Notes under the pieces: model-generated
Told to the model about the DNA's origin: nothing
Database searches by the model: none
Seen by the model: only the letters and a program-made list of their open reading frames with translations
From: JBBAFM01 sp041655415
GTDB lineage: Bacteria; Bacillota; Clostridia; Peptostreptococcales; JAAYPU01
NCBI GenBank assembly: GCA_964429195.1
Contig: CAYSBC010000033.1
Coordinates: 1 to 21,803, forward strand
Length of the DNA: 21,803 nucleotides
Reading direction: 5' to 3'
Part shown: piece after piece, positions 15,595 through 21,803 of the stretch
Layout: each line of letters begins with the position of its first letter
Position numbering within the stretch: the stretch's first letter is position 1
Position numbers and translations under genes: made by a program

Positions 15595-16199
15595 CCGCAT
15601 TCCCACTTTCTGCTGTTCATATATTTTTCAATATCCTCTTTGGTATTGAAGTTCACAAACATCTCCCAGCTTGGACTAAATTTCCTTGCTGTTCCCTCAT
15701 CAATAAAAAAACTAGGAAGCCCTTTTACCAGCCCATGAACAGATAATCCACCCTTTTGAAAGTATTCTTCAATATAGGGTATTATCTTTTTGGAATAGAA
15801 TGCGTGAAAGGGTTCAATCCAATCTCCTAACAAGGTCATGCAGGAAAAGTAATCATCCTTTCTTAAAATGTTGATTTGATAGTCAATATACTCCATGTTG
15901 ATAATGGGCATGTCACATGCCAAGACATAGGCATATTCACTTGAGATTTTTGTTAAGCCCGCATGAATGCCAGCCAAAGGCCCCTTGCCTTCATAGATAT
16001 CTCTTGTAGTCATGCAGCCTAAGTGCTCATAATAATGTGGATTATTGGTCACAACAATAACCTCTTCAAATTTAGTTTTTAGCCTGTTTATTTGACCCCA
16101 TATCATTTTTTCCTCTTTAATTTCAATAAGCTCCTTATTGTAACCCATTCTATGACTTTTACCGCCTGCTAAGATGATAACCGAATCAAACCTTTTCAT
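15591..16199 (-). CDS. mobA: Molybdenum cofactor guanylyltransferase
   Basis: 202 residues, a nucleotidyltransferase that joins GMP from GTP to molybdopterin to give the guanine dinucleotide cofactor used by formate dehydrogenases. The N-terminal signature LAGGKSHRMGYNKELIEI (about 10-27) carries the GTP-binding loop. EGKGPLAGIHAGL and YVLACDMPIINMEYI (metal-binding Asp) are the other conserved blocks. GGAGG at six bases before ATG 16199 overlaps the fdhF stop. The end overlaps fdhD by 4 bp if fdhD starts at 15594. Its place right after the molybdoenzyme gene suggests supply of cofactor to FdhF. Confidence 0.94.
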   Translation of the reverse strand: MKRFDSVIILAGGKSHRMGYNKELIEIKEEKMIWGQINRLKTKFEEVIVVTNNPHYYEHLGCMTTRDIYEGKGPLAGIHAGLTKISSEYAYVLACDMPIINMEYIDYQINILRKDDYFSCMTLLGDWIEPFHAFYSKKIIPYIEEYFQKGGLSVHGLVKGLPSFFIDEGTARKFSPSWEMFVNFNTKEDIEKYMNSRKWECG

Positions 16200-16200
16200 A

Positions 16201-18900
16201 TTACACCTCCGTATTGAGTTTCTCTACTCTAACGGCACTTACCTTAAATTCCGGTATCTTTGCAATAGGGTCCAGGGCAGGGTTCGTAAGACAATTAGCA
16301 GGACCATCTGAAAAGTGAAAAGGTATAAACAGTACATCTTCCTGTATCGACTCTGTAACCACTGCTTCCGTTTTTATCTCACCTCTTCTGGATATCACCT
16401 TAATGGTTTCTCCATCATGGATATTTAATCGATTAGCTGTTGTTGGATTTATCTCAACAAAAGAATTCGGAAACAACCTATTTAAGCCCGGAATTTTACC
16501 TGTCATTGTCTTTGTATGATAGTGATAAAGTATTCTTCCTGTCGTCAAAACATAGGGATACTCTGCATCAACACCTTCCGCACTTTCTATATATTCAGCA
16601 GGTTTAAATAATCCTTTTCCTCTGGCAGGCTTATCCTTATGCAAAAACTTCGTTCCCTTATGCTGACTGTCATAGCAGGGCCATTGTATCCCCTCTTCCT
16701 CTAATCTTGCATAGGTTATCCCTGCATATTGGGGTGTTAATAGGATGATTTCATTAAATATTTCTTCAGCGTTCTTGTACTTTTTTTCCATACCAAGTCT
16801 GTTCATCATCTCCATGAGTATAAGCCAATCAGGCTTGGCTTGGCCGATAGGCTCTATCGCTTTTCTAACCCGTTGAATCCTTCTTTCTGTATTGGTAAAT
16901 GTGCCATCCTTTTCAGCAAAGGTGGCTGCCGGCAATACAACATCTGCATACTCAGCGGTTTCCGTTAGAAAAATATCCTGAACTACTAAAAAATCAATAT
17001 GAGTCAAGGCCTCTTTCACATGCTTTATATCCGGATCGGATAAAACCGGATTTTCCCCCATGATATAGAGGAACTTCATTTCATCCTTACTGCATTGATT
17101 CAATACCTCTGTTACAGTCAAGCCTGCTTTATCGGACAATTCGGCATCCCATGCTTTTTCAAATTTTTCCTTGCTTTTTAAGTCAAATACCTTTTGATAA
17201 CCCGGATAGTCCCCCGGTAAAGCTCCAAGGTCGCAAGCCCCCTGCACATTGTTTTGACCTCTTAAGGGATTGATGCCCGATGATTCCTTGCCAATATTAC
17301 CGCATAGCAAGGCTAGATTAGACAAGCTCATCACACCTTGTGTACCTGTTGTATGCTGTGTTACACCCATAGAATAAAGTATGCTTGCCTTGTTTCCCTT
17401 GGCATACATGCGAGCAGCTTTAACAATATCCTCAGCTTCTACATTGCATATAGCACTTGCATACTCAGGTGTGTAATCTTTTACTACTTCTACTAGCTCT
17501 TCATAATTCTCTGTGAATTCTTGGATATAGCTACGATTTTGGAGACCCTCATCGATAATGACATGCATCATCCCATTGAATAATGCCACATTGGTACCCG
17601 GTTTTATGGGAAGATAAATATCCGCCTTTTCGGCCAAAGGTATTTTTCTGGGATCTGCTACAATCAGTTTTGCTCCCTTATTCTTGGCTTGCTTCACAAA
17701 AGCGCCTAATACAGGATGACTTTCTGTCGTATTCGAACCGGTAATAAAGAGGACATCCGAGTTCAGTATCTCAAGATTGCTATTGGTCATAGCACCGCTA
17801 CCCAAGGTTGTAGCCAAACCCGCTACTGTAGATGCATGGCATAATCTTGCACAGTGGTCTACATTATTATTACCAAAGTATATTCTAACCATCTTCTGAA
17901 ATAAATAATTCTCCTCATTCGTAACCTTAGCCGATGAAAAACCAGCTAATGCTTCTTTTCCATATTTCTTTTTTGTGTCATTTATTTTATGAATAATTAA
18001 ATCATAAGCTTCATCCCAGCTTGCTTCAGTAAGTATCCCATCTTTTCGTATCAAAGGCTTTGTCAATCTAGCCTCATGATTAATAAAGCCATAAGCAAAT
18101 TGGCCCTTCACACAAAGGAGTCCTTTATTAGCCTCTCCATAATCAGGTTCGACACCTATAACCTTATTATCGTGAACTAACAGCGTAATTTGGCAGCCCA
18201 CCCCACAATAAGCACAGGTCGTTCGTACTCTTTTTTCAATCTTCCACTCTCTAATTTTTTCTTTTCTCTTAGGAATTAAGGAACCTACAGGGCAAAGAGA
18301 GACACAGGTCCCGCAGGAAACACATGGGCTGTCCGCTATATGCTCACCGGAGGATGGTAAAACACGTGTTGCACCACTTCGATTAATAAAGCCAAGAGCA
18401 TCAATAACTTGGAGCTCCGAACATGCTCGCACACACAGACCACACAAAATACATTTGTTTTCATCCCGAATAAAAAACTGATTGGAATCATCAATTTCAA
18501 TAGCAGCTGCTTTCGGAGTATAGGATGGTCCCTTAACATCATATTCATAACAATAATCCTGTAATTTACATTTTCCTGACTTTTCGCATGTCAAGCAATC
18601 CAGTGGATGGTTCTCAATGAGCAGCTGCAGCATGGTTTTTCTGGCATTTTTTACTCTTTCATTATGGGTATGAATCACCATGCCTTCTTTGACCTTAACC
18701 GCACATGAAGGCTCCAATTCCCTTTTACCTTCAATTTCAACAAGGCATAGCCTACAGGAAGCACCGTACTTGATATCGAGGTCAGGGTGGTAACATAATG
18801 TTGGGATATCAAGGCCTATTGCTTTGCATGCCTCCAGAATAGAAATATTGTTTTGAACACCTCTTTTGACACCATTAATCGTCACATGGATACTTTCCAT
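16201..18900 (-). CDS. fdhF: Formate dehydrogenase catalytic (alpha) subunit, Cys-type, with NuoG-like N-terminus
   Basis: 899 residues. Residues about 1-80 are a [2Fe-2S] ferredoxin domain (Cys in CYHPDLD, ASCRLC and PSCAV). Then come a HisCys3 cluster motif (HPLDCLTCEKSGKC), a 2[4Fe-4S] module (CILCGLCVRAC, CVSCGTCVSLCP), the molybdopterin oxidoreductase [4Fe-4S] motif (CAYCGVGC) and the catalytic domain. The C-terminal part has a molybdopterin-dinucleotide-binding domain (VLTTGRILYHYHTKTMTG). The molybdenum ligand is Cys354 in ARLCHAS, a TGC codon where E. coli FdhF has selenocysteine. No twin-arginine signal, so it is cytosolic. The start is set by AAGGAGG six bases before ATG 18900. An ATG six codons earlier (18918) lacks a site. 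It should pair with the NuoEF protein. Confidence 0.93.
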   Translation of the reverse strand: MESIHVTINGVKRGVQNNISILEACKAIGLDIPTLCYHPDLDIKYGASCRLCLVEIEGKRELEPSCAVKVKEGMVIHTHNERVKNARKTMLQLLIENHPLDCLTCEKSGKCKLQDYCYEYDVKGPSYTPKAAAIEIDDSNQFFIRDENKCILCGLCVRACSELQVIDALGFINRSGATRVLPSSGEHIADSPCVSCGTCVSLCPVGSLIPKRKEKIREWKIEKRVRTTCAYCGVGCQITLLVHDNKVIGVEPDYGEANKGLLCVKGQFAYGFINHEARLTKPLIRKDGILTEASWDEAYDLIIHKINDTKKKYGKEALAGFSSAKVTNEENYLFQKMVRIYFGNNNVDHCARLCHASTVAGLATTLGSGAMTNSNLEILNSDVLFITGSNTTESHPVLGAFVKQAKNKGAKLIVADPRKIPLAEKADIYLPIKPGTNVALFNGMMHVIIDEGLQNRSYIQEFTENYEELVEVVKDYTPEYASAICNVEAEDIVKAARMYAKGNKASILYSMGVTQHTTGTQGVMSLSNLALLCGNIGKESSGINPLRGQNNVQGACDLGALPGDYPGYQKVFDLKSKEKFEKAWDAELSDKAGLTVTEVLNQCSKDEMKFLYIMGENPVLSDPDIKHVKEALTHIDFLVVQDIFLTETAEYADVVLPAATFAEKDGTFTNTERRIQRVRKAIEPIGQAKPDWLILMEMMNRLGMEKKYKNAEEIFNEIILLTPQYAGITYARLEEEGIQWPCYDSQHKGTKFLHKDKPARGKGLFKPAEYIESAEGVDAEYPYVLTTGRILYHYHTKTMTGKIPGLNRLFPNSFVEINPTTANRLNIHDGETIKVISRRGEIKTEAVVTESIQEDVLFIPFHFSDGPANCLTNPALDPIAKIPEFKVSAVRVEKLNTEV

Positions 18901-18917
18901 CCCGGTCCTCCTTTTCA

Positions 18918-20072
18918 TTATTCTATGAAATGATTATTTTTCAGTAAATCATAAAGTTTAGGGTAAAGGTTAAATTCCTTCATGAGATTTTCAACTTCTT
19001 CAAGGGCTCTTTTCCGGTTTTTATTTGGAATATTGCTTTTTACTGCCCGAATGAGAATATTCTTAGGTGTGTGGGAAAGATCCACAAACTCTAGCATTTG
19101 AGTTTTGTAAGAACAATATTCTAACAAATGACTTCGGATAGCATCTGTAAAAAGAGCAGCTACCCTTTCCTTGATGATGCCATATCTCGTCAATATCTTA
19201 AATTGCTCGGATTCGATTTGTTGATTTAATTCATGCTGACAGCATGGAACAGAAAAAATCATCTTTACACCCCACTTGATGGCATTGTATAAAGCAAAGT
19301 CTGTTGCTATATCACAGGCATGAAGTGTCATAATCATATCAATATCAAAGTCACACTTGTATTCATTAATATCTCCCACTTCAAATTTCAAATGATGATA
19401 ACCATACTTTTGGGCGATGTCATTACACTTTTCAACAACATCCTCCTTTAAATCCAACCCGATCATGCGAACATCTATGTTCTTAATTTTCGTAAAATAA
19501 TGGTAAAGGATAAAAGTCAAATAGGATTTACCACAACCAAAATCAAGTATTGTTATTTCTTTTAGATTTGCTTTTTTAACCGCATCGTCTATTATTTCGA
19601 GAAATCGATTGATTTGCTTAAACTTATCGTACATGGAGTGGACTACTTTACCCTCTTTAGTGAATATCCCAACATCGATTAAAGGTTCTATTCTTTCCCC
19701 TTCTTCTAAAATGTAATTCTTTCTTTTATTATGCTGATTGCTATCCTTTTGATTCTTTTCATTTTTGGTTCGATTAAATAACACTTTGTTCTTTTTACTG
19801 ATTTTTAAACTGTATTCATAAGCATCACAAAACATATGAATCTGAGCGTAACTTCTTAATGCGTTCATCGTATATTCTTTAAGTTTTTCTAAGGTATCGA
19901 TGTTATCATGAAAAACTTGTTGGCCTGTATATTTTGAGGCTTGAAAAAATCCTTCTTTTTTTTCAATAACTATTTTTTTATACTTTTCCTCTTTATTTCT
20001 AGGACCGCTCAGAACTATCTTGTAAGGGTTGTCATCCATTCCTTTATTCAAATATTTCGTTAATTCTTCCAT
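18918..20072 (-). CDS. SAM-dependent methyltransferase (Methyltransf_32-like), first gene of fdh operon
   Basis: 384 residues from the chosen start. The N-terminal 130 residues have no clear fold, and the rest is a class I methyltransferase. Motif I is at about 175-186 (ITILDFGCGKSY), followed by IGLDLKEDVVEKC, MTLHACDIATD near 251-258 and VPCCQHE near 275-281. The HACD and PCCQHE blocks are typical of the Methyltransf_32 family (some members annotated as RNA or protein methyltransferases; the substrate here is unknown). ATG 20072 has GGAG seven bases upstream. The alternative ATG at 20102 overlaps the -10 box and has no site. It ends 17 bp before fdhF. The co-transcription is clear, but the link to formate metabolism is unexplained. 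Confidence 0.8.
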   Translation of the reverse strand: MEELTKYLNKGMDDNPYKIVLSGPRNKEEKYKKIVIEKKEGFFQASKYTGQQVFHDNIDTLEKLKEYTMNALRSYAQIHMFCDAYEYSLKISKKNKVLFNRTKNEKNQKDSNQHNKRKNYILEEGERIEPLIDVGIFTKEGKVVHSMYDKFKQINRFLEIIDDAVKKANLKEITILDFGCGKSYLTFILYHYFTKIKNIDVRMIGLDLKEDVVEKCNDIAQKYGYHHLKFEVGDINEYKCDFDIDMIMTLHACDIATDFALYNAIKWGVKMIFSVPCCQHELNQQIESEQFKILTRYGIIKERVAALFTDAIRSHLLEYCSYKTQMLEFVDLSHTPKNILIRAVKSNIPNKNRKRALEEVENLMKEFNLYPKLYDLLKNNHFIE

Positions 20073-20100
20073 CTTTAATCTCCATTTTCGAGTTATATCC

Positions 20101-20109
20101 ATTATATCA
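20101..20109 (-). promoter_or_regulatory. Extended -10 promoter of the fdh operon
   Basis: On the minus strand TGATATAAT (TGnTATAAT) is a perfect extended -10 element about 30 bases before ATG 20072. No good -35 box is seen 17 bp upstream, as is common for extended -10 promoters. Position relative to the preceding lipoprotein gene (70 bp after its stop) allows an independent transcript. Confidence 0.5.
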
Positions 20110-20177
20110 GGCTAGCTTTAGTCTCTCCTAAAAAAAGAAAATGGACTCACTAAAAAGTAGCCCATCATCCAGTCCTC

Positions 20178-21164
20178 CTATCGATATCCTATATAAATAA
20201 TATCTACATATCCATCATCATCCAAGTCACCGTAATCTGTCTTTAACCGATGGGTTTCAGGTTTTTCGGGATCCTTGACGCTAGGGGTGTCAACAAGCGC
20301 ATCCCTGGCTTCTCTTACAAGCATATTGAGCTTTACACCCATAGTCATGTATTTATCCTCTTTCCCATCGAAATGTTCATTCATGACCAGTGCTACCTTA
20401 TTGATATGATGTGTTGTCCCATCTACCTTGCTTCTATCTACCCAGTAGACAATGTTATAGCCTTCTTCTCCCACAGGTTCTTGAAAATCAAAGCCGTCTA
20501 TCATTTCTAACAGAGGTAGTTTTTTGCGAATACTCTCCAATTCATTTAATTTTGTGCCTAGGAGTCCAACTAATGTATTATCCATGTTTCTATATTCGCC
20601 AATGTATATTTCTTCATCCTTTGAATTGTTCTCCTCATCTTCAGTTTCTGAACCTTCAAGTCTTTCAAATCTTTCAAAGGCTACTGCAACGACAGCATCC
20701 TTTTCTACTGTACAACGCATGGAATAGTTTCTATCTTTAAAGGTTATATAATAAGGTTTGTCCTCGCTTTTAGGTGAATTTAATTCTCCTTCTCCAAACA
20801 GCTTTTCTACTTCTTTAATCGTGCTACCTATGAGTAAACCATTTAATTTCACATGAACGGTAGTAGGCTTTATATAAATTTGCTTTACCCTTTGGGTATC
20901 CTTATCTATTTGGATACCCATATTAAATCCATTAAAAAATCCTTGGATATCCTTCGTATAATACATCATCGATGATCCCGATACCTCCGGCTCAGGTAAT
21001 CTGCCCAGCTTTTCTACTGATTCAATTGTTTCCCCTAAGCTTTCAAGTAAAACAGATATATCTTTTTCTTCTTTAACAGGTTTATCCACTTCCTGATTTT
21101 TACCACAAGAAGCAAGTGCCATGATTAGCATAAATGTCATAATCAAAACAAGTATCTTTTTCAT
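20178..21164 (-). CDS. Lipoprotein of unknown function with calcium-loop-like C-terminus
   Basis: 328 residues. The signal peptide ends in a lipobox LASC with Cys20 (MKKILVLIMTFMLIMALASC), so it is lipid-anchored outside the membrane. The mature part has a module with GLLIGSTIKEVEKLFGEGEL (about 120-140), a form seen in small extracytoplasmic alpha/beta domains, then an acidic Glu-rich linker near 170-190. The last residues DLDDDGYVDIIYIGY resemble a calcium-binding Dx[DN]xDG loop as in FG-GAP or EF-hand-like tails. GGAGG is six bases before ATG 21164. Only 16 bp separate it from the solute-binding protein gene, so they form one transcript. I do not recognise the family. It may assist the binding protein or sense an extracellular ligand (inference). 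Confidence 0.7.
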   Translation of the reverse strand: MKKILVLIMTFMLIMALASCGKNQEVDKPVKEEKDISVLLESLGETIESVEKLGRLPEPEVSGSSMMYYTKDIQGFFNGFNMGIQIDKDTQRVKQIYIKPTTVHVKLNGLLIGSTIKEVEKLFGEGELNSPKSEDKPYYITFKDRNYSMRCTVEKDAVVAVAFERFERLEGSETEDEENNSKDEEIYIGEYRNMDNTLVGLLGTKLNELESIRKKLPLLEMIDGFDFQEPVGEEGYNIVYWVDRSKVDGTTHHINKVALVMNEHFDGKEDKYMTMGVKLNMLVREARDALVDTPSVKDPEKPETHRLKTDYGDLDDDGYVDIIYIGYR

Positions 21165-21180
21165 AGAAAACCTCCGCTTA

Positions 21181-21803
21181 TCATAGATTTTGACTTAAGT
21201 CTATTGTTGTTCCCTTTATCCACTGACCATTTTTAACGGTTTTAATGATTGCAGGCTTTATAACATCGCCTTCCTTATCCATAGAGATGATACCTGTATT
21301 CAATACCAGATTGTTTGTATCCATAAGCGCTTGAATGATTGCCTCTCCCTCAAAACTATGAGCCCTGTTAATAGCATCCAAGAGCAGGATATAGGCATCA
21401 TAAGCATACATAACTTGATCATTGAATGCAGCTTCCTCGCCGTATTTAGCATGGTAGTCTTTTTCCAAAGCTTTTATGGTTTCTGTCAGATCAATAGCAT
21501 CGTTTTCAAAACTACAAAGTATAAGACCTTCGGCTATTTGCCCCAAATGTTGAAGAATTTCATCCGGGTTCCAATAACTGTTTCCCATAATAGGCACGTT
21601 TATTTCAGCCTCTCGTATAGCTCTGATGATGTCCGGTGCGTCCTCATAGGTCGCTAATAAATAAATACTATTCACTTTGTTTTGTGATAACTTCTCAATT
21701 ATCCCTGCCATCTCATTTGGATCACTATAACTCAATTGAATGGCCGATCTGTCCTTTTCAGTTTTGGCTAACTCATTAAAGTTTTGAAGAAACTCTTGCC
21801 CCA
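21181..21803 (-). CDS. Branched-chain amino acid-type ABC transporter solute-binding protein, C-terminal part
   Basis: The frame is open to the right edge, so the N-terminus and signal peptide lie outside the window; about 207 codons are visible. The sequence matches the periplasmic-binding-protein type 6 (LivJ/LivK-like) C-terminal lobe: MAGIIEKLSQNKVNSIYLLATYEDAPDIIRAI, PIMGNSYWNPDEIL, YGEEAAFNDQVMYAYDAYILLLDAI and VLNTGIISMDKEGDVIKPAIIKTVKNGQW. Family members bind leucine, isoleucine, valine, or sometimes amides and other small ligands. The ligand here cannot be told. It is followed 16 bp later by the lipoprotein gene, with no transport permease genes on the downstream side. Confidence 0.85.
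   Translation of the reverse strand, partial: GQEFLQNFNELAKTEKDRSAIQLSYSDPNEMAGIIEKLSQNKVNSIYLLATYEDAPDIIRAIREAEINVPIMGNSYWNPDEILQHLGQIAEGLILCSFENDAIDLTETIKALEKDYHAKYGEEAAFNDQVMYAYDAYILLLDAINRAHSFEGEAIIQALMDTNNLVLNTGIISMDKEGDVIKPAIIKTVKNGQWIKGTTIDLSQNL

Noticed and set aside
17839..17841. Selenocysteine codon in fdhF
   Set aside because: The codon at the molybdenum-ligand position is TGC (Cys), not TGA, and the frame is uninterrupted.
18901..18918. Upstream ATG of fdhF at 18918
   Set aside because: It has no ribosome binding site; AAGGAGG lies between it and the ATG at 18900.
20103..20177. Terminator after the lipoprotein gene
   Set aside because: A TTAGT/ACTAA pairing with GTCC-type ends exists but has a three-base internal mismatch, and its T run lies in the loop rather than after the stem, so it is not a convincing terminator.
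1..21803. CRISPR array, transposon, prophage or tRNA/rRNA genes
   Set aside because: No regularly spaced repeats, transposase or integrase reading frames, or tRNA/rRNA-like sequences were seen. Gene content and order are chromosomal core.

Overview
The window is low-GC DNA from an endospore-forming, strictly or mainly anaerobic member of the Firmicutes (Clostridia). The evidence is spoIVA, a sepF/yggT/divIVA division cluster in Firmicutes order, strong AGGAGG-type ribosome binding sites, TTG and GTG starts, and a molybdenum formate dehydrogenase with a NuoE-NuoF-like partner. I cannot name the genus from the sequence. A run of exactly 100 N (1340-1439) is a scaffold gap, so the linkage of the first 1.3 kb to the rest is not proven by sequence.

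Layout. 1-1187 (-): N-terminal part of a secreted protein with a discoidin-like domain, running off the left edge. 1484-2146 (+): a TetR-family regulator, the only clear plus-strand gene. 2136-7362 (-): a compact operon read from 7362 downward: HlyD-like membrane protein, yggS/ylmE, sepF, yggT/ylmG, divIVA, lspA, rluD-like, pyrR. Junctions are 4-bp overlaps or short gaps. The promoter at 7399-7428 fixes the start of its first gene. 7541-9019 (-): spoIVA, with its own terminator and a leader that can form a hairpin. 9147-12182 (-): nadA-nadB-nadC, de novo quinolinate/NAD synthesis, with a sigma-A-type promoter and a tandem palindromic operator. 12318-12935 (-): a DUF6512-like membrane protein. 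13069-20072 (-): a formate dehydrogenase operon read as methyltransferase, fdhF-type catalytic subunit, mobA, fdhD, NuoE-NuoF fusion. 20178-21803 (-): a lipoprotein of unknown function preceded by the C-terminal part of a branched-chain-amino-acid-type solute-binding protein that runs off the right edge.

How the genes work together. FdhF oxidises formate (or reduces CO2) at a molybdenum site with a cysteine ligand rather than selenocysteine. Its NuoG-like N-terminal iron-sulfur domain should pass electrons to the NuoEF diaphorase. MobA makes the guanylated cofactor and FdhD sulfurates it. The division cluster combines Z-ring (SepF) and polar (DivIVA) scaffolds with lipoprotein processing (LspA), rRNA modification and PyrR.

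Several starts are better placed downstream of the longest possible ORF, judged by ribosome binding sites and promoters: the HlyD-like gene, sepF, nadB (GTG), fdhD, fdhF and the methyltransferase. Most of the window is ordinary core chromosome, and I see no mobile element, phage, CRISPR array or clear novel defence system. The points most worth checking are altered nucleotide-site motifs in the NuoF-like domain, an FdhD without its CxxC pair, the nad operator, the spoIVA leader hairpin, and the two-gene binding protein/lipoprotein unit.
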